Below the pieces are notes generated by a model, which was not told where the DNA came from, ran no database searches, and saw only the letters and a program-made list of their open reading frames with translations. From positions 744,001 to 808,000 of the forward strand of contig NZ_CP032099.1 in the NCBI RefSeq assembly GCF_003544835.1: a stretch of DNA of 64,000 nucleotides, written 5' to 3'. Below are positions 49,332 through 56,052 of this stretch, one piece after another (position 1 is the stretch's first letter; every line of letters begins with the position of its first letter). This DNA comes from Aliarcobacter skirrowii CCUG 10374. Lineage in GTDB: Bacteria > Campylobacterota > Campylobacteria > Campylobacterales > Arcobacteraceae. The position numbers were made by a program, and so were the translations under genes.

Positions 49332-49748
49332 ATGGAACAGCGTAGTATTTGGTGGAAAGTAGTTTTTTGGATAGGGATTATATTCTTAAGCTCGTTAAAT
49401 GTATGGTTGTTTTCTGAAGACTATATATTTTTAGAGAATAATATTTTTAGTAATATTTATATAGGATTAATTTATTTAATAATTTTTATCTCATTCTTTG
49501 GAGTATGGGGATTTGTATATCAGAAAAGAGTTTTTTATCAAGAGTTTTGGATTTACATATTTTTTATAGTATTAGTTGACTTCATAGGTACTTATATCGT
49601 ACCTCCTATTGAAACTTCAACACAAGAGATAGATTTTTTGACTATAATTTTTGAATTATTAATTTTAATAGCAATATTTCTATACTTTTATGCTTTATAT
49701 CAATATGCCTTTAAAATGAAAGATTTATGGAGTGAAAATGACAAATAA
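49332..49748 (+). CDS. Four-helix membrane protein
   Basis: 138 residues with about four transmembrane helices (12–28, 41–62, 73–92, 102–124) and little else. It lies 13 bases after the helicase and overlaps the next gene. No family recognised. Aromatic-rich helices and small size are seen in many accessory membrane proteins. Confidence 0.6.
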   Translation: MEQRSIWWKVVFWIGIIFLSSLNVWLFSEDYIFLENNIFSNIYIGLIYLIIFISFFGVWGFVYQKRVFYQEFWIYIFFIVLVDFIGTYIVPPIETSTQEIDFLTIIFELLILIAIFLYFYALYQYAFKMKDLWSENDK

Positions 49749-50055
49749 ACAAAAAATTACATCATTAATAATGGCATTAACTTTAGGTGGAGTTGCTGGA
49801 CATCATATTGATGATATTGTTGAGAAATATGATTTACAAGTAAATAGATATCCAATAAAAATTGAATATGAAATTATTAACAACTGTATATCAAATTATG
49901 AAAAACCATTAGCAAGAAAAAATTATTTATATAAAAAAGAAATTTGTACTTGTGCATTAGGAAAAACAGAGTTAGACTACTCTTATTCTTCATATCAAAA
50001 AGATTATAATACTTTTTTAGAGATATTTGAATTAAAAGCAAAAGAGTGTATTTAA
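49738..50055 (+). CDS. Small secreted or membrane-anchored protein
   Basis: 105 residues. An N-terminal segment (SLIMALTLGGVAGHHI) could be a signal or anchor. The rest is polar with four Cys residues (NNC, EICTC, KEC) that could pair in the periplasm. The ATG at 49,738 is used rather than an upstream GTG; it overlaps the previous gene by 11 bases. Family unknown. Confidence 0.55.
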   Translation: MTNKQKITSLIMALTLGGVAGHHIDDIVEKYDLQVNRYPIKIEYEIINNCISNYEKPLARKNYLYKKEICTCALGKTELDYSYSSYQKDYNTFLEIFELKAKECI

Positions 50056-50083
50056 CTATGAGATAAATCTCATAGTTTGTTAA

Positions 50084-50212
50084 TTAGTCAAGATAATCGT
50101 CGTTGTTAGGATTATGAGCATCTGCCCAGTCATCCATATCAGCGTCATTATTTGGATTATTAATATCAGACCAAAGATCTAATTCCTCTTGAGTCATATT
50201 TGATGTATCCAT
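50084..50212 (-). CDS. Small acidic protein
   Basis: 42 residues, 13 of them aspartate. An NPNND motif occurs twice (residues 19–23 and 34–38). An AGGAAATAAATAA site precedes the ATG, and the upstream gene's stop lies 2 bases before it, so the two form a unit. No family recognised. The highly acidic composition could mimic DNA or bind the basic partner upstream. Confidence 0.55.
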   Translation of the reverse strand: MDTSNMTQEELDLWSDINNPNNDADMDDWADAHNPNNDDYLD

Positions 50213-50213
50213 T

Positions 50214-50363
50214 TTATTTATTTCCTTTTGAAGATTTTGAATCAACTATACTTTGAGTTTTTGAACTAAAAGTACCTTTTGGAGTTTGACCTCCATTTTG
50301 TCTAGCCGTTGCAGACTGGATTCTTTGTGATGCAGCTTTTGTCATTGGAGTTTGTTTTGCCAT
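50214..50363 (-). CDS. Small basic SMP-like protein
   Basis: 49 residues, basic and rich in Gln/Ser/Lys (KAASQRIQSATARQNGG, then TPKGTFSS). Similar to short proteins annotated as SMP (seed-maturation-like) domain in bacterial plasmids and chromosomes. It has an AAAGGAG site before the ATG. It is paired with the acidic 42-residue gene. Confidence 0.55.
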   Translation of the reverse strand: MAKQTPMTKAASQRIQSATARQNGGQTPKGTFSSKTQSIVDSKSSKGNK

Positions 50364-50442
50364 AATAGGCTCCTTTAAATATATTTCCTAAAATTAGGAT
50401 AATGAAATTATAAAATAGCAGTAGAGGACAACAAGGGACAAA

Positions 50443-50784
50443 ATGAGTAATAATATAAAAGAAAAACAAAAAGATTTAAAAGAGTGGATTACAAAAATTG
50501 GAATGACTCAAAAACACTTTATTGAACAGTATTGTATTGATAATTTTAATTTTACAGATGAAGAGATTGAACAATACTATGAAAAATTTAAAAAAGAGAT
50601 AACTAGAACAACTACTAAAATAGAAGTTTTAGATAAATATTTTGAGTTTTTATATAGTTTAGATGAGTTTAAAAAAATAGGTTATGTAAAACCATTTTAT
50701 ATAGATGATGGTACATTTGATAAAAATTTTAATGAGAAAATGAAAAAGATATCAGAGAATATAACTAATTTTCTTCAAAAATAA
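50443..50784 (+). CDS. Hypothetical protein
   Basis: 113 residues, charged and mostly helical, no signal peptide. No family recognised. It starts 100 bases before the AT-rich partition region and may belong to the plasmid-like module. Opposite in direction to the two small genes upstream. Confidence 0.55.
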   Translation: MSNNIKEKQKDLKEWITKIGMTQKHFIEQYCIDNFNFTDEEIEQYYEKFKKEITRTTTKIEVLDKYFEFLYSLDEFKKIGYVKPFYIDDGTFDKNFNEKMKKISENITNFLQK

Positions 50785-50810
50785 AGTTTTATATCAATAA
50801 ATTATTTGTA

Positions 50811-50841
50811 TATTAATATTAATCTAATAGTAAATTAATAT
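50811..50841. repeat. AT-rich repeats before parA, candidate partition or operator site
   Basis: TATTAATATTAAT (50,811–50,823) and TAAATTAATAT (50,831–50,841) recur after parA at 51,565–51,579 as overlapping copies. Small DNA-binding partners of ParA usually bind such repeats to form the centromere and to repress the operon. Confidence 0.4.
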
Positions 50842-50883
50842 CATTTTAATTATAATTTAATATTAAAATATTAAGGAATTAAA

Positions 50884-51546
50884 ATGATAATTTCAGTTTG
50901 TAATGAAAAAGGTGGTAGTGGAAAAACTACAATTGCTTTAAACATTGCAGTAAAACTTGGACTTTTAAAAGAGGATACTTTGCTAATTGATGCAGATCCT
51001 CAAAGAAGTATTGAAGTATTTACAAACATTAGAGCTAATGAAAATATTGATCTTATTTTTAATACTGTTTCTAAATTTGGTACAAGCCTTGGTAAAGAAG
51101 TTAAAAGTTTACAAAATAAATACTCTTCTATTGTAATTGATACAGGCGGAAGAGATAGTGAAGAAATGAGACAAGCTTTAGCAATTAGTGATTTAGTAAT
51201 TATTCCAACACTTCCAAGTGATTTAGATATTGCTGTTTTAAATAAAATGATAAATTTGTTTAATCAAGCTAAAGCTTTTAATCCAAATGTTAAAGCACTT
51301 ATTACTATTTCAAAAGCTAGTCCAAATCCTTTCTTAACTAAAAAGATAGAAGATTTAAAACAATATATAAAAGATAAGAATCTTGAAGATATAAAACTTT
51401 GTGAAAGTGTAATATATGAGAGAGAAGCATATAAAAACTCTTTTTCAAATGGTTTAGGAATACTTGAATTCCTTGATGAAAAGTCTAAAGCTTATCATGA
51501 CTTTAATAACTTCTTTGATGAACTAGTTGAATATGTAAATAGTTAA
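50884..51546 (+). CDS. parA: ParA-type partition ATPase
   Basis: 220 residues, a short ParA without N-terminal HTH, as on many small plasmids. The deviant Walker A is NEKGGSGKTT (residues 7–16), with LLIDADPQRS and VIDTGGRD following. It segregates plasmid copies with a DNA-binding partner. TAAGGA site before the ATG. AT-rich repeats lie on both sides, and the partner gene begins 69 bases downstream. Confidence 0.92.
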   Translation: MIISVCNEKGGSGKTTIALNIAVKLGLLKEDTLLIDADPQRSIEVFTNIRANENIDLIFNTVSKFGTSLGKEVKSLQNKYSSIVIDTGGRDSEEMRQALAISDLVIIPTLPSDLDIAVLNKMINLFNQAKAFNPNVKALITISKASPNPFLTKKIEDLKQYIKDKNLEDIKLCESVIYEREAYKNSFSNGLGILEFLDEKSKAYHDFNNFFDELVEYVNS

Positions 51547-51615
51547 TTGGTATTTATTTAATAATAAATTAATATTAATATAATTATAGAATATAATTAA
51601 AATAAAGGTTATAAA

Positions 51616-51909
51616 ATGAAAGAATCAATATTTAAGAAAAATGAAAAAAAATCATTTGCATTTGTTGAAGATCAAGTTACTCAAAATAGTGTAAATGAAT
51701 TAGATGAATTTATAAACTCTGGAAGAGGGCAGACTAAAAAAGTTTTAAACCCAAAAGGTAGACCAAAACTTGAAGCTGACGAATTAAAACAAGAACAAAT
51801 AGTAATTTACCTTACTAAAGAACAAAAAGATGAAATTACTAAAAAAGCAAAACAATCATCTCTAAGCGTTTCAAAATATGTAATGCTTAAAGTGTTTGGA
51901 ATAAATTAA
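51616..51909 (+). CDS. Small partition partner, probable ribbon-helix-helix protein
   Basis: 97 residues. A flexible N-terminus is followed by a basic NPKGRPK (AT-hook-like) and a C-terminal ribbon-helix-helix look: QEQIVIYLTKEQKDEITKKAK, then SLSVSKYVMLKVFG. It sits in the place of the parB gene after parA and probably binds the nearby AT-rich repeats. Family assignment is by pattern only. Confidence 0.7.
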   Translation: MKESIFKKNEKKSFAFVEDQVTQNSVNELDEFINSGRGQTKKVLNPKGRPKLEADELKQEQIVIYLTKEQKDEITKKAKQSSLSVSKYVMLKVFGIN

Positions 51910-52224
51910 ATGAAATTATAAACTCATAAAAATTAATAGTTGAGTGGTATTTTAATTATTTCAAGCATAAAAAATTTGACCGTTCAAAATTTTATATTTG
52001 TACTTTTTTGAGGTGTAGTTTTCTACATTTAAAGTTAAAACAATTAAAAAATGATTGAATATGTACTTAGAGTTTTGCAATGCTAATAGGTGTAGTTTTA
52101 TGATATTAAACTAAGAAAAAAAGATAAAAAAACTAGAGACCGTTAAATATTTTGTGTTCTATAAAGTGTTGACAGATCAGCTCTAAAGTTCTGAGATATA
52201 AACTATCGCAAATTAATGAAATAA
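51910..52224. other. Intergenic stretch with no intact gene
   Basis: About 315 bases with no convincing ORF, RNA gene or mobile element. GGTGTAGTTTT occurs twice (52,014–52,024 and about 52,091). The last 60 bases may hold more of the decayed FtsZ-like gene, broken by stops. Confidence 0.4.
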
Positions 52225-52572
52225 TTTTTATTAACTTTTAGTACAGTTAGAAAAGATAATAATAACTTTATTATTACAGAACTTGGAGGATCATGTTCTA
52301 AAGCTTTGCTACAAATAGTAGATATTTTAAAAGAGAAAGATATTGCAGCAACTTATATTGCTTTAAAACCATTTATTCATGAAGGTAAAGAGAAAAATGA
52401 TTTAGCAAATAGAACTATTAATAAATTCAATGAACTCAAAAATGACCTAAATGTCTTCGATAATAATGATTTATTAAAATTGTGTGATGATAATACAAAA
52501 CTTACAGAAGCTTTTTTATTTATATTTTACATTAAAATTATAAAATTTAAACGTTATTTTTTGAGTCTTTGA
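52225..52572 (+). pseudogene. FtsZ/tubulin-like remnant
   Basis: An open frame whose central residues follow FtsZ's core closely: LGGSCSKALLQIVDILKEKD in place of the GGGTGTG region, then IALKPFIHEGKEKND (FtsZ: VTKPFxFEGxxR), then FDNNDLLKLCDDNTKLTEAF (FtsZ: IPNDKLLxxxxxNTxLxxAF). The GTP-binding half and the C-terminal domain are missing. It is broken on the 5' side by a stop at 52,222, and the 3' end runs into unrelated sequence. The divergence suggests a second FtsZ-type gene, not the host cell-division gene. Confidence 0.7.
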
Positions 52573-52795
52573 AGTCTTTTACAACATACAAAATATAAAT
52601 AACAGCAACAAACTCTAGAATGTTATTTTTTAATAAAGTATCTATATACTTAGGAATTTGAAAATCTCTTATACCATTCATAGTAGACTCATCTATTGAT
52701 ATTATAAATATACCAAATAAGCCAAACCAAAATATAACTGGTAAAAATGACTCAGTTAAAATATATACTACTTTTTGTGTAAATTCTTTTTTCAT
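52547..52795 (-). CDS. Small two-helix membrane protein
   Basis: 82 residues with two predicted transmembrane helices (LPVIFWFGLFGIFII and ILEFVAVIYILYVV). The ATG at 52,795 is 11 bases after an AAGGG site; an ATG 9 bases upstream is too close to it. It overlaps the FtsZ-like remnant by 26 bases at the 3' end. Last of three minus-strand genes that start with the CI-like repressor. Confidence 0.55.
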   Translation of the reverse strand: MKKEFTQKVVYILTESFLPVIFWFGLFGIFIISIDESTMNGIRDFQIPKYIDTLLKNNILEFVAVIYILYVVKDFKDSKNNV

Positions 52796-52893
52796 ATGAT
52801 GCATTTCCCTTATATAGTGTCTAAAATGATATCTAAATTAAAATTTAAATACTCTTATTTATAGTTTGAATAGAGAAAATATTTAAGTTTTTA

Positions 52894-53445
52894 TTATTTT
52901 TCAATACTTTCCATAATTTTATACTTTAATAATTCTTCTATCGCTAAAGCAGTATGAATATCAGTAGTTTTAAATTGAGTTTTAGGTTTTATAGCATCTT
53001 CTAAATATATGAAAAATTGATAACCATACATAGTTTTTTCTAGTAAAAAAGATCTAATTTCTGTAAATTTTAGTTCAATATTTTCACATTTTTTATCAAA
53101 ATTAACTATTATTGATTTATCTTTGATTTCTAAATATCCTGAATTATTATTTTTTGCTTTTTTATATAAAAGATAATATATAAAAGATGAAATAATTGTA
53201 ATAAAAATAGTTAGTATAGATCCTAAAAAAGTATAAAAATAAGCTATTAATAATAAAAATGAAATCAATAAGGCAGTATGATTTATTAAATTTTCTTTAT
53301 TTATAAAATATATTTTTATTACAGGTATTTGTTCTTTAAAGTTTTTTAAAGACTTATTAAAAGTATTATAGCTGTAATAATTATTGTTTTGAGTTCTAAT
53401 CTGAGTCGAATTGGGTGCAGTTTGAGTGTATGTTTCTTGATTCAT
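52894..53445 (-). CDS. Membrane protein with N-terminal TQT…NSTQI…TQNN motif
   Basis: 183 residues. It begins with a motif (TQTAPNSTQIRTQNN, residues 7–21) almost repeated in the upstream CI-like protein. Two transmembrane helices follow (about 57–75 and 79–97), then a cytoplasmic strand-rich domain with a PH-like look. Its start overlaps the CI-like stop (ATGA). The shared motif suggests the two proteins bind each other or a common partner. Confidence 0.65.
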   Translation of the reverse strand: MNQETYTQTAPNSTQIRTQNNNYYSYNTFNKSLKNFKEQIPVIKIYFINKENLINHTALLISFLLLIAYFYTFLGSILTIFITIISSFIYYLLYKKAKNNNSGYLEIKDKSIIVNFDKKCENIELKFTEIRSFLLEKTMYGYQFFIYLEDAIKPKTQFKTTDIHTALAIEELLKYKIMESIEK

Positions 53446-53852
53446 AAAATAGGTAACTTTGATATTAATTTTTTAAGTTCTACTTTTAGCTGCTCTTTTT
53501 TATTTAATACATCTGCTACACTTGATAAAGCTTGAAATAAAGGTAAGAACTCATCATCAATATTTATATTTTTATTTATAGAACTACTATTAAATACATC
53601 TTTTTCATTATTTTGAGTTTTAATTTGAGTTGAATTTGCTCCAGTTTGAGTAAAAGAAACAGAACTATCTCCAAATATTTCATTATAAATACCAAGTTCA
53701 CGGCACTTTTTCTTTACTGCTGAAATTGAATTTCTAATCTTCCAATTTGAAATAGTTTGTTGTGTTGTATGTATTTTTTCAGAAAGTTCTGATGCACTAC
53801 CTACTTTATAAAAGGAATACAATTTATCAAGTATATTTTCTACATTTTCCAT
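53442..53852 (-). CDS. CI-type helix-turn-helix repressor
   Basis: 136 residues. Residues 1–65 match the bacteriophage CI repressor N-terminal HTH: ILDKLYSFYKVGSASELSEK, TTQQTISNWKIRNSISA, and an ELGIYNEIFGD end. The middle carries TQTGANSTQIKTQNN, and a C-terminal helix (LNKKEQLKVELKKLISKL) could oligomerise. No peptidase domain is present. The ATG at 53,852 is preferred over a TTG 9 bases upstream. It is divergent from the leader–rep genes and likely represses them and itself through the palindrome at 53,907. Confidence 0.78.
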   Translation of the reverse strand: MENVENILDKLYSFYKVGSASELSEKIHTTQQTISNWKIRNSISAVKKKCRELGIYNEIFGDSSVSFTQTGANSTQIKTQNNEKDVFNSSSINKNINIDDEFLPLFQALSSVADVLNKKEQLKVELKKLISKLPIL

Positions 53853-53906
53853 TATAACCAACTAATTTAATCTTTATTTAAGTTAATACTTGTCAATATT
53901 ACACAT

Positions 53907-53936
53907 AACTAAACATTATTAAACATTTGTTTAGTT
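53907..53936. promoter_or_regulatory. Palindrome between the CI-like gene and the rep leader, candidate operator
   Basis: Perfect 9-bp arms AACTAAACA / TGTTTAGTT with a 12-base spacer; AAACATT is also directly repeated within it. It fits a CI-type operator. The T-rich run after it means a plus-strand terminator is also possible, though no plus-strand gene precedes it closely. Confidence 0.45.
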
Positions 53937-54038
53937 TTTTGTTCTTTTAATTTTTACTGTTAAAACAAAATAAACAATGATTAGTATATCAAATGTTACA
54001 TAAACTTACATAAATTAATAAAAAAGGAGGTGATAAGT

Positions 54039-54140
54039 ATGAAGTTTGGAAAGTATTTTTTTGAAAGTTTAGAAGAGTTCCAATCCATTCAAAAATTGGC
54101 GTTTACGAACTGGATTAGAACTATGAAAGAATTTACATAA
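54039..54140 (+). CDS. 33-residue leader peptide ORF upstream of the replication genes
   Basis: Starts ATG-AAG-TTT after an almost perfect Shine–Dalgarno (AAGGAGGTGAT matches the 16S rRNA 3' end over 11 bases), far stronger than any other site seen here. The peptide (MKFGKYFFESLEEFQSI… ending MKEFT) has no family. The coding region contains a stem-loop whose loop carries UUGGCG. Leader peptides with such structures regulate rep translation in IncI/IncL-type plasmids, so I infer a regulatory role. Confidence 0.6.
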   Translation: MKFGKYFFESLEEFQSIQKLAFTNWIRTMKEFT

Positions 54141-54175
54141 TTCTTAAGAGAAAATGTTAGCCAATATTTGGTTAA
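54076..54175 (+). promoter_or_regulatory. Possible antisense-RNA/pseudoknot control region of rep
   Basis: Stem AGTTCCAATCCA (54,076–54,087) with TGGATTAGAACT (54,111–54,122), one mismatch, encloses a loop containing TTGGCG (54,096–54,101). A second hairpin, TTAGCCAA-TAT-TTGGTTAA (54,157–54,175), precedes the HTH gene's ribosome site. Loop ATTGGC (54,095–54,100) can pair with GCCAAT (54,160–54,165). Folding is by eye. Confidence 0.5.
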
Positions 54176-54198
54176 AAATTAAAAAGGAGAAAATAAAA

Positions 54199-54441
54199 AT
54201 GAATATCGAAGATATAAAAAATAGTATTTTAGAAGAGCTTAATGATATGAAGTCAGAAAATAAAAACTGGTTAAATACGAAGGAGTTATCAAAATATTTA
54301 AAAGTTTCTATCAACCAACTAGAGAGCTGGAGAAGAGAGGGTTTTGGACCATCATATTTAAGACTTGGAAAAAGAAGAATTTTATATACAAAAATTGCTG
54401 TTGTTGATTTTATAGTTTCAAATCAAGTAAAAACTATGTAG
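54199..54441 (+). CDS. Small HTH (excisionase/MerR-like) protein
   Basis: 80 residues. The C-terminal half is an HTH_17-type domain: NWLNTKELSKYLKVSINQLESWRREGFGPSYLRLG, ending in a strand pair (RRILYTKIAVVDFI). The ATG at 54,199 follows AAAAAGGAG; an upstream TTG is inside the second hairpin and was not used. It begins 17 bases upstream of rep's start after its own stop, so it is probably a replication or regulatory accessory of the plasmid-like replicon. Confidence 0.8.
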   Translation: MNIEDIKNSILEELNDMKSENKNWLNTKELSKYLKVSINQLESWRREGFGPSYLRLGKRRILYTKIAVVDFIVSNQVKTM

Positions 54442-54458
54442 TGATATGAGATTTAAAA

Positions 54459-55445
54459 ATGGAGATAGTGCATATAAGAGAAAAAGATAGTAAAGATTTG
54501 ATATACAAATCAAACAATCTAATAAATAGTAAATATAATATTACTTTAATTCAAGCTAGATATTTAGGCTTTGTAAGTAGTCTTATAAATGCTTATGATG
54601 ATGACTTTTTTACTTATAGTATAAGAGTTCAAACTATTTTAAAATTTTTAGACATAGATAGAAAAAATTTAAATTGGTTGAGTGAGAGTTTAAAACAACT
54701 TCTTACAACAATGATTTGTTTGCAAAATAGAGAAAAAGTAGAAGAGTACACGACTTTTTTAAGTCATTTTAAACTTGATAAAGCAAATGATATTTTAGAG
54801 TTTAGTTTTCATAGCTCTTTGAAACCACATTTTTTAAAACTTAAAAACAATTTTACAAAGCTAAAGCTCGAGCAATATAACAAATTTGAGAGTGTTTATA
54901 CTCTAAGGTTCTATGAGTGGTTAGAGTACAATTTTAGCCTTTATGATACTTATAAAAACTCAAAATTTAAAACTATTGAAATAACTTTAGATGAGTTATT
55001 AGTAAAGTTTACAAGTAGTTATAACTACAAAAAGAAAAAATTTGAAATTATATCAAGTTATAATCATTACAAAAATTTCAAACGAAAAGTTTTAGAAGTT
55101 GCAAAAAATGAATTAAGTACTAAATCTGATATCTATTTTGAATATCAAGAGATTAAAGTAAATAGAGCTGTTGAAAGCTTAGTAATCACTATAATTAAGA
55201 ATGAAGAAAGAAGTTTAAAGGAATTCAAAGAAAAAAAGAAAAAAAATCTTCAAAGTTCTACCAGGCATAAACAAATAGCTCAAGAGCAGATAAAAAGGAT
55301 ACTAGCTAGAGCTAAAGAGATAAAGGATCCTCTGAAATATGAACAAAAACTTTATCAAAAATTTCTGAAGGGTACTTTGAAATTTGACAAAGATTTGCAA
55401 GAGATAAATGAGAGATTAGATAAAGAAATATTTGACTCAATTTAG
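54459..55445 (+). CDS. Rep_3 family plasmid replication initiator
   Basis: 328 residues. Two winged-helix domains in the Rep_3 (RepB/RepE) layout: SNNLINSKYNITLIQARYLG, a LEFSFHSSLKPHFLKL strand-helix, KFESVYTLRFYEWLEYN, then NHYKNFKRKVLEVAKNEL. The basic C-terminal tail is Lys/Arg rich. Such proteins bind iterons to start replication; six iterons begin 2 bases after the stop. The protein looks intact, so the replicon may be functional or only recently integrated. Confidence 0.9.
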   Translation: MEIVHIREKDSKDLIYKSNNLINSKYNITLIQARYLGFVSSLINAYDDDFFTYSIRVQTILKFLDIDRKNLNWLSESLKQLLTTMICLQNREKVEEYTTFLSHFKLDKANDILEFSFHSSLKPHFLKLKNNFTKLKLEQYNKFESVYTLRFYEWLEYNFSLYDTYKNSKFKTIEITLDELLVKFTSSYNYKKKKFEIISSYNHYKNFKRKVLEVAKNELSTKSDIYFEYQEIKVNRAVESLVITIIKNEERSLKEFKEKKKKNLQSSTRHKQIAQEQIKRILARAKEIKDPLKYEQKLYQKFLKGTLKFDKDLQEINERLDKEIFDSI

Positions 55446-55447
55446 CT

Positions 55448-55590
55448 CATAAAAAAGTAGCCGTAGCTCATAAAAAAGTAGCCGATAGCTCGATAAAGTT
55501 CATAAAAAAGTAGCCGTAGCTCATAAAAAAGTAGCCGATAGCTCGATAAAGTTCATAAAAAAGTAGCCGTAGCTCATAAAAAAGTAGCCG
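55448..55590 (+). repeat. Six 16-bp iterons, candidate replication origin
   Basis: CATAAAAAAGTAGCCG at 55,448, 55,469, 55,501, 55,522, 55,554 and 55,575, all identical. Spacers alternate between TAGCT (5 bases) and ATAGCTCGATAAAGTT (16 bases), giving a 53-base higher-order unit. AGCTCGATAAA recurs next to the tRNA at 55,767–55,777. These are typical Rep_3 binding iterons, here downstream of rep. Confidence 0.92.
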
Positions 55591-55737
55591 ATAGAACTCT
55601 GTAGCTACCATAAAATGGCACTTTTTGCCCTGCTAAATAAGTAAATACTATTATGTAAAATAAGATAATACACAAGAGCTAATAAATATATTGTAAACAT
55701 AAAATATTATATGGGTAGAAACAGGGTATAAAGATAT
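55591..55737. other. Intergenic stretch after the iterons
   Basis: AT-rich with no ORF of note. Small inverted repeats occur at CCATAAAATGG and GGCACTTTTTGCC (about 55,608–55,630). No DnaA box (TTATCCACA) was found. It probably belongs to the origin or is the junction with the chromosome. Confidence 0.4.
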
Positions 55738-55772
55738 AAAAAAATGAAAGCTTAAATCAAGCTAGAAGCTCG
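55738..55772 (-). terminator. Probable terminator after tRNA-Met
   Basis: On the minus strand an AGCTT…AAGCT hairpin is followed by TTTCATTTTTTT, a reasonable Rho-independent terminator for the tRNA transcript. Confidence 0.5.
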
Positions 55773-55781
55773 ATAAAATCG

Positions 55782-55858
55782 TGGTGGGTCGTGAAGGACT
55801 CGAACCTTCGACCACTCGGTTATGAGCCGAGTGCTCTAACCAGCTGAGCTAACGACCC
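55782..55858 (-). tRNA. tRNA-Met (CAU)
   Basis: 77 bases including an encoded CCA. The 7-bp acceptor stem GGGTCGT/ACGACCC, D-arm TTAGCTCAGCTGG, anticodon CAT in CTCATAA, and T-arm GGTTCGAGTCC are all visible. A CAU anticodon could also be the lysidine-modified tRNA-Ile2; elongator Met is the more likely reading. Its 3' end faces the plasmid-like replicon. Confidence 0.93.
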
Positions 55859-55863
55859 ACAAA

Positions 55864-55953
55864 TGGCGGACAGTGAGGGATTTGAACCCTCGGTACCGTT
55901 GCCAGTACGTCTCCTTAGCAGGGAGGTGGTTTCAGCCACTCACCCAACTGTCC
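55864..55953 (-). tRNA. tRNA-Ser (GCU)
   Basis: 90 bases including CCA, with acceptor stem GGACAGT/ACTGTCC, anticodon GCT, a long variable arm (GTACTGGCAACGGTACC) and T-arm GGGTTCAAATCCC. It lies 5 bases upstream of tRNA-Met on the same strand. Confidence 0.96.
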
Positions 55954-55987
55954 GTTTTTTGTTACCAACTGGTTAAATTGGACGGGA

Positions 55988-55993
55988 ATTATA
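55988..55993 (-). promoter_or_regulatory. -10 box of the tRNA-Ser/tRNA-Met promoter
   Basis: TATAAT on the minus strand about 35 bases before tRNA-Ser, followed by a GC-rich CCCGTCC discriminator that suits a stable-RNA promoter. No clear -35 box was found. Confidence 0.55.
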
Positions 55994-56007
55994 GTTTTTA
56001 ATCACTT

Positions 56008-56033
56008 AAAAAAGGCTTAAAAATGCCTTTTTT
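56008..56033 (-). terminator. Terminator after pyrF
   Basis: AAAAAAGGC … GCCTTTTTT, a 9-bp hairpin with an 8-base loop and U-run on both strands. It closes the ribH–nusB–pyrF transcript and isolates it from the tRNA promoter. Confidence 0.8.
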
Positions 56034-56052
56034 ATAGCTCTTTCTAAAAATA

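Noticed and set aside
52547-52572. FtsZ-like remnant ending as a real C-terminus
   Set aside because: The last 20 or so codons are hydrophobic, unlike FtsZ, and overlap the end of the opposite-strand membrane gene, so they are probably unrelated sequence.
55782-55858. tRNA-Ile2 (lysidine-modified CAU)
   Set aside because: It cannot be excluded, but the acceptor and D-arm do not clearly favour it. Left as tRNA-Met with the alternative stated.
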